In this document: in pieces, positions 9,597-19,775 of the stretch | How the letters are laid out: each line of letters opens with the position of its first letter | How positions within the stretch are numbered: the stretch's first letter is position 1 | DNA from: Marisa cornuarietis | Lineage: Eukaryota > Mollusca > Gastropoda > Architaenioglossa > Ampullariidae | DNA: 64,000 nt | Assembly: GCA_004794655.1 (NCBI GenBank) | Contig: SMMW01000013.1 | Location: 1,634,001-1,698,000, forward strand | Reading direction: 5' to 3' | The notes under the pieces: model-generated | What the model was told of the DNA's origin: nothing | Seen by the model: the letters and a program-made list of their open reading frames with translations, nothing else | Databases searched by the model: none | Position numbers and translations under genes: made by a program

Positions 9597-12583
9597 TGTA
9601 CGCTCCCAGTGGAGCATAGGGCCGCAACCACACCCCGCCAACGGACCCGGTTCTGGGCACTCCTTTCTAGTTGGGACCATGTCATGCCAGCTGTCTCTGC
9701 CTCTCTGTGGACTGATCTCCTCCACGTCTCTCTGGGTCTCCCAGCCCTGCGCCTCCCCTGTGGGTTCCAGCCCAGAGCTTGTCTTGTTAAGTTGTCGGCT
9801 GGCTTTCGTAAGGTGTGACCAATCCAGCCCCACTTCCGCTTCCTGATGTCTTGGCTAGCAGGTTTTTGATTGGTTCTCTCCCACAGGTCTATATTGGAGA
9901 TCTTATCAGGCCATCTGATGTTGAGGATGTGGCGCAGACATCTGTTGACGAATGTCTGTATCTTGTTAGTAATGGCATTTGTCACCCGCCATGTCTCGGA
10001 TCCATATAGAAGTATTGCCTTTACATTTGTGTTAAAGATGCGGATCTTGGTGTGTAAAGATAGAGCTTTGGAGTTCCAGATAGGTCGTAGGGTGTGGAAT
10101 GCAAGCCTGGCTTTGTTTGTTCGGCTTCTTGCATCCTCATCTGAACCTCCATTTTGCTGACTATGCTGCCAAGGTAGGTGAAACGGTCAGACTCTGTAAT
10201 GCATTCCCCATGCAGTTGTAGTGGGGCTTCTTGCTTGTTGTTGACCCGCATTACTTCCGTCTTCTTGATGTTGATGGTCAAGCCCGTCATTGCTGCTTCT
10301 TCTGCGAGCCGAGTGAGCTTTGTTTGTGCGTGTTGTTGTTTGTGGGACAGCAGGCTGATGTCATCTGCAAAGTCGAGGTCTTCAAGTTGCCTGGCGAAGG
10401 TCCACTGAATGCCCGTGTTACTGTTAGAGGTTGTTCTTCTCATGATCCAGTCTATGACGATCAGGAAGATTGTCGGTGAGAGCATACATCCTTGCCTCAC
10501 TCCAGTCCTCACTGTGAAGGGGTCAGTCAGCTTTCCGTTGTGGATCACCTGGCATTTTGAGTCCTCATACAGCTGTTGGATGATGGCAATAAACTTTGGT
10601 GGAAATCCGTAGTGCTGCATCAGTTTCCAGATGGTTTCCCTGTCTACGGAGTCAAAGGCTTTCTCAAAATCCACAAAGGTTATGTATAGTGGTGCCTGCC
10701 ATTCAATGGACTGTTCAATAATATTTCGTAGTGTAGCGATTTGGTCTATGCATGATTTTCCCTGCCGAAAGCCTGCCTGTTCTTGCCGCAGTCTCTTGTC
10801 TAGGGCATTTTTAGTCTCTCCAGGATGATTCTGGTCAGCACCTTGCTAGGAGTGGACAACAGCATAATCCCACGCCAATTGCTGCACTGTGTAAGGTCGC
10901 CTTTTTTGGGTAGCTTTACTAGGTAGCCAAGCTTCCAGTCTGCTGGAACTTGTTCCTGTTCCCAAATTTTCTTCAGCAGTGGGTGTAACATCTCTGCTGC
11001 GGCTGTTGGATCTGCCTTTAGTGCTTCAGCAGGAATGCCATCTGGGCCTGCCGCCTTGCCAGACTTCAAGGACTTGATGGCTTTGATGATTTCTGCCTTG
11101 GTTGGTGGGCTGGTGTTTACTTGAAGCTGTTCGGCAGCTGGGGGAATGTCCAAGGTGGTTGTTGGTGATGGTCGGTTAAGTATTTCATCAAAATGTTCCA
11201 CCCAGCGTGATCTTGTTTCTGCATCTCCGGTGATGGCGCTGCCATTCTTATCCTTTATTGGTCTGCACGCATTGGTGTTTTTTCTTCCTGCCAGAATTCT
11301 TGTAATTTCATATAGTCTCTTTGTGTTATTTTGCCCAGCTGCTTGTTCTGCCTCTTCTGCCATCTTGTGTGTGAACTGCCTCTTGTCATCTCTTGCGCTC
11401 TTTTTACTTCTCTGTTTATCTCCCAGTATTTTGCTCTGAGTTCTTCTTTTTCCTGCTGGTCTTGACATTGGTTGATCTTCTGCTTCAGCTCTTTCCTTTG
11501 CTCTATTTTTTGCCAGGTCTTTATATTCAGCCATTCCTTATGCTGTTTTCCTTTCTTCCCCAGAACGTGTGTGCAGGAAGTTTTCCAGGTCTCTTGTATT
11601 CTTGTCCAGTGGTTGGTCACTGTTTCTTCCAAGAGTCCTTCCAGTGCCGCAAACCTGTTTTTTACTTCGCAGTTGAACTCTTCTTGTTTATTCCGATCTC
11701 TGAGGAACTGCACGTTGAATTTGTGGTGCGGTCTGTCCGATGAGTCATGGAAGGACCTCAGCTTTATCTTCATGGTTGCCACAAGTAGATGGTGGTCTGT
11801 GGCTGCATCTGCACCTCGCTTTACTCTGACGTCCAGCAGACTTCTTCGAAACTGTCGATCGATGGTGATGTGATCGATCTGGTTTTCTGTATTTCCATCT
11901 GGTGAAGTCCAGGTGGTCTTGTGAATGGTTTTGTGAGGAAAGACTGTGCCTCCGATTACAAGGTCGTTGAACAAGCAGAAGTCTGTGAACAGCTCACCAT
12001 TCTCATTGCAGTTGCCCACACCGTGCTTTCCCATTATGTGTTCTTTGTCCGTGTTGTTATCTCCAACTTTGGCATTCATGTCGCCCATGATGATCTTCAG
12101 GTCTCGTCTTGGAGTACGATCAACCAGCGCTTGTAGGGAGTTGTAAAAGTCCTCCTTCTCCTCTTCTTTTGCTGCGTTGGTAGGTGCATAGCACTGGATG
12201 ATGGTGATCTTTCTTCCTTTGGAGTTGAACCGAGCTGACATGAGTCGTGGAGAAACTGGTTCCCATGTTATTAGTGCCCTTGCAGCCTCCTGTGTCATCA
12301 GTACTGCTACTCCTTGTGAGTGGTCATGGTCAGGATCTTCATGTCCAGAGTAGATGATAGTCTCCCCTGATGAGAGTCTGGTCTGACCGCTACCATTCCA
12401 TCTGGTCTCGCACAGGCCAAGGAGCTTGATGCCATAGTTCTTCATCTCCTGTGCTACCTGAGCTGATTTACCTTGCTCGTATAGGGTTCTGATGTTCCAG
12501 GTCCCTATCCTGGTTTTTGCCTTGGCCGTGAGAAGATAGGTCGGCGAGCTGACTTCCCGAGGGCTTTCGTCAGCACACGTCAT
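9590..12583 (-). pseudogene. RTE endonuclease / reverse transcriptase polyprotein, three frameshifts
   Basis: This encodes the retrotransposition enzyme that nicks target DNA and copies the element RNA at the nick. I chose the ATG at 12583; the frame is open back to a stop at 12665, and an earlier TTG at 12595 is not needed. The amino-terminal APE-type endonuclease shows TWNIRT (about residue 28), LCETRWNG (about 58), YAPTN, GDMNAKVG, TTWTSPDG followed by QIDHI, and TDHHL. A lysine/glutamate-rich linker follows. The reverse transcriptase shows GPDGIPAE, NWRGIMLLS, QAGFRQGKSC, VDFEKAFDSV (motif A), GVRQGCMLSP (motif B) and DFADDISLLS (motif C, at about 10360). The carboxyl domain shows WGWIGHTLRKP and WNPQGRRRAGRPRETWRR. 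Total length is close to 1,000 codons, as in intact RTE elements. The frame shifts at 11401-11405, 10808-10812 and 10152-10155, each inside an A-run on the coding strand and each equivalent to one missing A. I see no other damage. Confidence 0.9.
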
Positions 12584-12671
12584 AGGCCCCTCCAAGGAGG
12601 GATCTTCCCGTCCAGGCTCTCGTTGTGGTAATGTTCTTTTTGCGGTTTCTGTAGCAGGGTTGTTTTACAGG

Positions 12672-12690
12672 GTGGGGTTGCTAACCCCAC
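12672..12690 (-). other. Hairpin in RTE 5' leader
   Basis: On the element strand GTGGGGTT-AGC-AACCCCAC forms a perfect 8-bp stem with a 3-nt loop, about 70 nt from the element 5' end. It lies in a GC-rich leader with other potential pairings (CCCAAG with GGGTTGGG). Such conserved structure may be functional in element RNA, but this is inference. Confidence 0.65.
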
Positions 12691-12757
12691 GCCCAACCCT
12701 CCTCCTTCATCCGGGCTTGGGACCGGCAGGTTACCCGGGGGGTTTCCAGGCGGAGTT

Positions 12758-12770
12758 GTCCAGAAACATC
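12758..12770 (+). repeat. RTE target-site duplication, 5' copy
   Basis: An exact match to GTCCAGAAACATC at 9559-9571. It abuts the first base of the element leader (minus-strand start AACTCCGCC). Confidence 0.85.
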
Positions 12771-12993
12771 ACTGCTGACAAATTTCCACAAAGGTGTCAC
12801 AAGCGTCAACTTCCTTACTTGGGTAGAGGCACTCTTCGTGGCACAACAGGGGTCTGAGAGAATGCGCAGATGGTCGGTAGTAGAAATTGAAAAAGATTTT
12901 TATTTTTCATATCTTACAAAATAATGGACGAGAAAGGGCATTCTGAGACACGCGCGCTCACGCACGCACACGCACACACTTACACACTCACAC

Positions 12994-13032
<39 letters not shown>

Positions 13033-13382
13033 AAAAGGCCTGTAGATTGCAGCAGACAGTAGCAGCGCTACGATCGTAAACCGTCTTTTTTTGCGAAAGG
13101 TTTATGGTCCTCCACACACTGGACGATCACTTTAGACAAGTCTCATCGAGAGGGGGGAAATAATTCTTGCGCACCGACAGGTGGCGGTGCTGATGTGTGT
13201 TACCATCGGATATCCCCTCCCACTACCCCACCTCCCTCCTTCTTTTCAACAATAAATTGCAGCAAATCAGGCTCCCGTTTACCTGCTATTAGTCATTCGA
13301 ACTATTTTCCGGTTTCACGTTTTAACGCTCGACTTTCTAGAAATACGATGGCTAATTTTTCTAAATCTTATGCTTTTCGAGA
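12771..13382. repeat. Unique DNA with a CA-rich array at 12951-13032
   Basis: No gene is supported. The CA array starts imperfect (CGCACG, CACTTACAC) and becomes pure (CA)n at about 12995-13031. The rest is unique flank of the RTE insertion. Confidence 0.7.
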
Positions 13383-13850
13383 ATGAAACAATCGTTTTCA
13401 GACCTTGGAAGCGACCACGTAAAAGGAAAAAGTGTGTATATGGCTGAAAGACTCGCCCTTCCACAAAGCAGATTAGGCAATCAGAAGAGTAATGCACTCA
13501 GAGCTAAGGCAAGACAAGACAGATGTCAGGCTACAATCCTTTCTCTCAACGTGCTTCCCTTGGTCTCCATGGCAAAAACAAACTTGCAAATGATCGTCGG
13601 TGAAAAAGACTACTGGCAAATCGCGTTTGAAACCAGGGAGTCTCTAATTAAATTTAAAAAAAAGTATTTTAGTGTGACATCCGAATCCCCACCTCCCTGT
13701 TTCTGTGGACAAGCAATGTACTTGCAAACGGAAATTACTCAATGGACGACAGTGGGAGAAAGTTACTTGTTGTGTAGTCATCTTCACCACAAGAGTTTCA
13801 AAAATAATACATGCGTCCAACAATCGAGTATGATTTTGTCTTCGCTGTAA
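13383..13850 (+). CDS. Open frame ending in a possible GRF-like zinc ribbon (hypothetical)
   Basis: A 155-codon plus-strand frame. The first two thirds are unremarkable (basic, with VGEKDYWQIAFETRESLIKF near residues 72-91). After a Pro-rich hinge comes CFCGQAMYLQT, then GESYLLCSHLHHKSFKNNTC close to the carboxyl end. The spacing C-x-C-G-x(~24)-C-x(12-13)-C, with G-E-S-Y just before the third cysteine, resembles the GRF-type zinc ribbon (C-x-C-G ... G-R-x-F/Y-x-x-C ... C). However, the arginine of GRF is replaced by E and the last spacing is long. The frame then stops 11 residues later. It could be an exon, part of a mobile element, or chance. The antisense frame at 13644-13883 has no such pattern. 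I see no clear promoter or splice context. Confidence 0.3.
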   Translation: MKQSFSDLGSDHVKGKSVYMAERLALPQSRLGNQKSNALRAKARQDRCQATILSLNVLPLVSMAKTNLQMIVGEKDYWQIAFETRESLIKFKKKYFSVTSESPPPCFCGQAMYLQTEITQWTTVGESYLLCSHLHHKSFKNNTCVQQSSMILSSL

Positions 13851-13883
13851 TTTCCATAAAACATTCCATAGAATCGAAGTCAT

Positions 13884-14447
13884 AGAAGTGAGTACTCCTC
13901 TTCAGTGACTTGCCATGGTGACAGCTTTATTATTATCGTAAGAGATCCTTCTGTATCTACTCCCACTACCTAATGAGACCATTATTTTTATAGGATTTAT
14001 CCATCTTTTTTCTGTACCTTTTCTTTCTCTTCATATCTCTCTCACTCTCTCTCTCTCTATTTACGTATTTTCTCTATTGTTCTCTCTCCTTCTTTCTCTG
14101 TGGGAGAGTGAGAGAAAAAGAGAGAGATGTTCACAGACGTATGCGAGAACTCCCTGAAGCCCAGTAATCAAAATGATCCCACAAGAGAATAAATGATAGA
14201 AAACGTCAAAAGACAGACATGCTGGCTACCATGAAATAAACTGATTTCTCTGACCCGGTCGCGGCTGATAACAAGATCGCATGCATGTGCCAGCATCTCA
14301 AACAGCAAAGATGAAACTTAAAAAAAATATTACGAATACATATCGGCGATACCTTCGACCCCAACCTGCCCTCTGTTAAAAAGTTTGTTTTTAATTGTTT
14401 TTATGGGCATCTATTTTCTGTGCTTCCAAAAACAAGTCGCCCAATAA

Positions 14448-14448
<1 letters not shown>
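13884..14448. other. Non-coding DNA with facing CT-rich and GA-rich tracts
   Basis: A CT-rich tract (about 14028-14097) is followed closely by a GA-rich tract (14101-14128), so the two could pair as an imperfect stem. No coding feature is supported. Confidence 0.5.

Positions 14449-14542
<94 letters not shown>
14449..14542 (+). repeat. (TG)n microsatellite, 47 units
   Basis: A perfect, uninterrupted 94-bp TG array, the longest pure TG run in the window (the 24022-24102 run is shorter). Its length suggests it is highly variable. Confidence 0.97.
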
Positions 14543-15692
<1,150 letters not shown>

Positions 15693-17065
15693 TGCTACCA
15701 AGACGAATAGATTAGTATGTATAGACTCTATTCTCAGTGGAAGAGGCCTACAGACAAATTGACTAACGCTTGGACACTTTGAAAATGTTAATTACATCCT
15801 TCATCTTCACCACGTTGCTATTCCCCTCCTCCACACCCAGAAACCACCTCACACCACCACGCACGTGACACCACACTACACCACCACGCACGTGACACTG
15901 TAATTTCCTCGCGACAGACGCTGCTCACACTCGCTTCTTGCGTAGGCGGAGGACATTTCCAAACGCTGCCTTTAACAAAAAATGAATCAGTGCCGTTATC
16001 TCCTCTTATTGCCATTTTGGGTTATCTTCCCTTTAATTATTTTGTTTGGTTTTTTTTTACCCTCTCTTTGTTTCTTCCTTCTTTTTCTTCAGCACTCAAA
16101 CACAGTCTACATCTGCCTTAAGATTTATAGTTTCAAAACTAAAAAAAATAATTAAATCAAGGAACTGAGACTGTGGAACATATATTGATCACCAGAAGGT
16201 CATGTGGAAGTCTATGTTTTTGGATTGTTGTTTCCATGTATTCGTGCTATTGAAATAAATACATAAAATAACAAAATTCTCAAGATTCCAGTTTCGTATT
16301 CAAAATCTTTTCTATGTGTTAGATGTACAATACGATTTTCATGATGACATAATCGTGTTGAAAATTATGTTTTTCTTCAAAGGTTCTTGCTGAATAAATA
16401 TTAACCACGATACATAACTTTAAATGTATAAACTACATTTTTCAGGTCAGTGCCACAGTCAGACAGAAGGACTCATAAAACTCTGTCTCCCCAAGGATTT
16501 CCGTACAGCATCTAAAGTCTCGGCACTAGACAAAGCTGGGGAGAACTGCCGGACACCAGATGATTTTATTGCTATCATTATTTCTTGATCTGTTTGGAAA
16601 ATAGTTTCTTTTGCAATGTATTTTCCCTGCGGGCAGATGAAGATCGTTTTTTTTTGTGCATGCGTACAAATCCACGAAGTTGAATAGCTTATAGTCAAAA
16701 AATAACAGGCGGGCAATTTGGTTTCCTTAGAAAACTAAATGGAGGCAGTGAGCATCCTCATTCACTTTCTTTTGAACGTGCTCGGAGCTAATGAATTAGT
16801 TTTTCTTTGCTTTTTAGGAAATGTTGCATGACATTTAACTTTTTTTAATACTGCCCGAGGAGGTGCGCTTAGGCCAGAAGGAAAGATGAGGGTTGAGGCA
16901 ATGAGTAGTTTTCATTTCAGACTGCAAAATTTGAGAGGTCAGTAAGAGAACTCAGACGTTTGGAGGCTCGTGACTGGCGGCTTCTTTCACCTGACACACG
17001 GGAAGAAGAAATTTGTTTTCCCCAACTCAGACACTGAGTACCCACTCCTTTTTTTTTGGGGGGGG
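15693..17065. other. Unique AT-rich non-coding DNA
   Basis: A perfect 20-bp direct repeat (CACCACCACGCACGTGACAC) occurs at 15852 and 15879, period 27. A minus-strand frame at 16459-16716 (85 codons) is open but unrecognised. Nothing else is supported. Confidence 0.4.
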
Positions 17066-17165
17066 GAGCAGCTTGTCTAGTAGTTAAGACTCTCTAGGGG
17101 TGTAGTGTGGCATGCATGTAGCAGCTCTTCAAGGTTCAACTCGGCCAGGTGACATATCTCCAAAG
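17066..17165 (+). mobile_element. Degenerate tRNA-derived SINE fragment (possible)
   Basis: After a G-run the sequence contains GTCTAGTAGTTAAGA (A-box-like) and, about 60 nt on, AAGGTTCAACTCGG (B-box-like), the spacing of a pol III internal promoter. No tail shared with the other SINEs is visible. Confidence 0.3.
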
Positions 17166-18105
17166 TTTCAACAAGTAATTAAAAAGTCACTTGACATTTC
17201 TCCTAACCTCCCCTAGGAATAAAAAGCAAACTGATTACTCGTGGCTGGAAAAATACCCCGATCAAACTCTGCAAAGACTTTATTAAGCATGATAAATTCA
17301 CATTGTGTACAAGTGTGCACTGCATAAATAAACCAAAACTTGAGTACGCCTGCTGTAGAGGAGGAAACATTGAGGTGGAAAACAAATGTTTGTACTGTGA
17401 GAACCGAGTCTGTTCACCAGCGGGATAACATGGCAGCTTGGGAGTGTTGGCGGCCACCCCAGCATGGTGGCCAAGCTGATGACTCGCGTGCTGCTGTTCC
17501 AGAACCAGCTTCCCAGTCATTTTACGGCAAACAGATAAAAGGCTCGTTTTTCTTATGCATCCGTTTGCAGGTATCTGGTCTCTAATCTGCGTAGCAATAA
17601 CAGTTATCCAAGTCCCATGCGCCCTCGCGAGAACCAAACAAACTTTTTTTTTTTAAATCTCTTCAGAGCTGCTAACGTGTTAAGGGGTAGAGTTTTATGC
17701 TGTTGAGGAGTTTAGATGTGACAACATAGTCAACACGGTAAATCTGATCTGAAGGTGCAGAAGATAAGCTGAGAAGTATAACAGAATCATTTATATTAGA
17801 AAATTTTGTAACTATGAGTAATGTTTGAGCATGTAGACTAATAAGTTCGCAAAGATATTCACAACTTCAACGAGGGCTTAGGATGTTAAACCATAAAGTC
17901 CTTGCTTCGATGCTGTGCGCCTTGCGACACCAAACAGGTTTGCGTGTTTGCCGCTCCTTCGTATGAACTGTACTACATGACCTGTACCACTCGATAGGAG
18001 GGATGTTTCAGCGATTCCTCCACTTTTGTCACATGATCTCTTGTTTCATAATGCAAACGGAGGTCACGCAAGACTGAAGAATGACACGCATGCACTTTTG
18101 ATGAC
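17166..18105. other. Non-coding DNA, one unrecognised minus-strand frame
   Basis: A 144-codon minus-strand frame (17203-17637) has no domain I recognise, and part of it is also open on the plus strand (17340-17585). I do not call it a gene. Confidence 0.35.
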
Positions 18106-18292
18106 TGGGCTGTCCGGTGGCGCAACGGTTAGCGCCTGTCACCAGTACAGTGGGAGCTGGTTGTTCTTGGTTCAGCTCTCGTCTCGGCCACGCTGTTCTT
18201 TCTCTACATGTGGCATCTGTTTACAGGACTAGCTGCCTTGCCGTGATATAACCTTAGTTGCTGGCTAGTTGTAAAACACCAATTCCCCCCTC
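18106..18292 (+). mobile_element. tRNA-derived SINE family 1, copy 1
   Basis: The head GGCTGTCCGGTGGCGCAACG GTTAGCG contains a good A-box (TGGCGCAACGG). A B-box-like GGTTCAGCTCTCG follows at 18169-18181. The body then shows ACATGTGGCATCTG, TTTACAGGACTAGCTGCC and TTGCCGTGATATAACC before a C-rich end near 18290. The same ordered blocks occur on the opposite strand at 61448-61646, which proves an interspersed family. No clean target duplication is visible, so the copy is old. Such elements are transcribed by RNA polymerase III and moved by a LINE; the partner is not identifiable here. Confidence 0.75.
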
Positions 18293-19264
18293 CTCCCCGT
18301 ACTGAACAACCGCACGAATATTTGTGCATTGCTTTTAAAATTCAGATAAAGTTGCACACGAAATTCCCGATTTGTTTATATTAGCATTTTTTTCTGACAG
18401 CTCATTTTTTTATCACCTAACGAAGATACCTGTATAATCAGCAATTGTCTCAGAAAACTAATTTCTGTCATTACATTTAAGATGCGAATATTTCAGAAAG
18501 TTATGATGACACAGTCAACAAGACACAGAACTCAGCCTTCTTGGAGGTTCCTGCGTCTTAGCCATTTTGTGAACCCAGCATATTTTCTCACGCATCGGCT
18601 CAGAAGAAGTGTACAAGAAATTCAGTATGGATGCATTTATCCTTCCCACACTGAGAATCATTTGTCCCCAGCTTGTGATGTGACCAGCGCGACCCTTGCA
18701 CGAGATGAGGTCAAAATGAAAGATGAGGGAGATAGATGGACGGTGCAGAGTCCGAAGAGTCCACTTAACCGCCTTAACGGATGCAAAGAGACGAGGACTT
18801 GACCTCGGACACCACAAGGTCGATAGAGAGCAAGGCCAAGCAGAGAAAGACCCCTTCAGGACACTGCACGCCATTTTATCTTCTTTTCAGTCGGCTTTTC
18901 GCCAGCAACTTATCGTTGCCGTAGAGCTGTACATGTAAACCACTCTCGCACATGCGCACACAATGTGCATAAAACTTTTTTTTTTTTGCCTTTATTTGCA
19001 CTTGTTAGGCTCCACATGTTCTGCAGCAAACGTTAATTCTTATTGTCCATACGCTTCCTTCCCCGTAACTGTTGTTGCATCTTTTAAAGGCTTGTCCGCA
19101 CGGTAAGATTCAAACTAAGCTTTATTGGGGTTTTTACGGAAGAAAGTACCCTTAGCATTATTTTAAGCACAGAAGAGCTGATCTTAAAATGACAGTCCTG
19201 AGAGGACAATCACGGTGTCCTTTGTTGCGCACAATTTAAAGAAAATGCAAACCTAAAATAATTT
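18293..19264. other. Non-coding DNA, no gene recognised
   Basis: Open frames of 60-119 codons at 18482-18938 overlap on both strands without a recognised family. AT-rich elsewhere. Confidence 0.4.
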
Positions 19265-19703
19265 GTGCATTTGCTGGAGCTTTTAACTCACAAGACGTCC
19301 AGTCCAGTCTTTGACCTTTTCAAATCTGTTTTTCCTCTTGCCATCATGGCGTCGACCTTGAAGGACAGACTTGGGCAAGGTCACATGGCCAAACCAGACC
19401 AGCTTACAGAGCTTGGTGTCCTACAAGTGTGCCAACAGTGCTTCGTACAAAGTCATTGGTTTTCTGCTTTTTGTATGAGATCTGGAGCAGGCTCCTCGGG
19501 CACTTGCTCTCTAGCGCTTGGATTCTCCTCTCTGTATCTTCAAGCCACGTATGACATCCGTAGACCAGAATCGGTACTACAAGAGGTTATGGCTGTGCCA
19601 GATCCTGTCCAGGCTACCCAATGCCGCTGTTGCTGTTGCCATCCTGGTGCGGGTATCTGTCATGGAGCAGGAAGTCACCCTCATCAAGGGCGACAAACTA
19701 TCT
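19265..19703 (-). mobile_element. LINE reverse-transcriptase carboxyl end, degraded fragment A
   Basis: Read on the minus strand with one frame change, the segment gives TATAALGSLDRIW, then LVYGCHTWLEDTERRIQALE, KTNDFVRSTVGTLVGHQAL, a stop, then KLVWFGHVT, LPKSVLQGRR and KVKDWTGRLVS before a TAA at 19283-19285. This is the segment after the RT palm in endonuclease-reverse transcriptase LINEs (Y-G-C-E-T-W ... R-K-L-x-W-F-G-H-V ... K-x-x-L-Q-G-x-x-x-G-x-R). The amino part is absent, so the copy is 5'-truncated. It has a frameshift, an in-frame stop and the loss of RHD after GHVT. The same family recurs at 23270-23590. Confidence 0.7.
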
Positions 19704-19748
19704 GAACTATAGGTCAAACACCATGAGATGGTATTTGACCTATAGTTC
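19704..19748. repeat. Near-perfect palindrome
   Basis: GAACTATAGGTCAAA (19704-19718) faces TTTGACCTATAGTTC (19734-19748), a 15-bp perfect inverted repeat. It is extended by ACCAT/ATGGT after one C-A mismatch, leaving a 3-nt loop GAG. A further direct, diverged copy of the right arm (TCTGACCTAAAGTTCAAAC) lies at 19755-19773. It sits at the 5' edge of LINE fragment A. Confidence 0.9.
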
Positions 19749-19775
19749 AAACATTCTGACCTAAAGTTCAAACAA

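Larger units (their letters stand above)
9572..12757 (-). mobile_element. RTE-clade non-LTR retrotransposon, apparently full length
   Basis: This 3,186-bp minus-strand insertion is delimited on both sides by a perfect 13-bp direct repeat. In order from its 5' end it has a leader of about 174 nt with a hairpin, one long endonuclease plus reverse transcriptase frame (three single-base frameshifts), and a very short 3' end. That 3' end is an AAG/AAT-rich tail rather than poly(A). This matches RTE-clade structure: about 3.2 kb, APE-type endonuclease, reverse transcriptase, a carboxyl domain with a GHTLR motif, and a short-repeat tail. The site before insertion can be inferred as ...GCAATACC-GTCCAGAAACATC-ACTGCTGAC.... 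No in-frame stop other than those caused by the frameshifts was found, so the copy looks young. Confidence 0.9.

Noticed and set aside
9502..12146. Plus-strand open frames over the RTE element (for example 9502-9846, 11146-11439, 11472-11873)
   Set aside because: They are antisense to a recognised endonuclease/RT frame and show no domains.
12584..12595. TTG at 12595 as the start of the RTE protein
   Set aside because: Eukaryotic elements rarely start at TTG and an ATG lies four codons downstream in the same frame. The frame is also open further upstream, so the start is not fixed by this codon.
17203..17637. 144-codon minus-strand frame as a gene
   Set aside because: No recognisable domain and no supporting context; within chance expectation for 64 kb in six frames.
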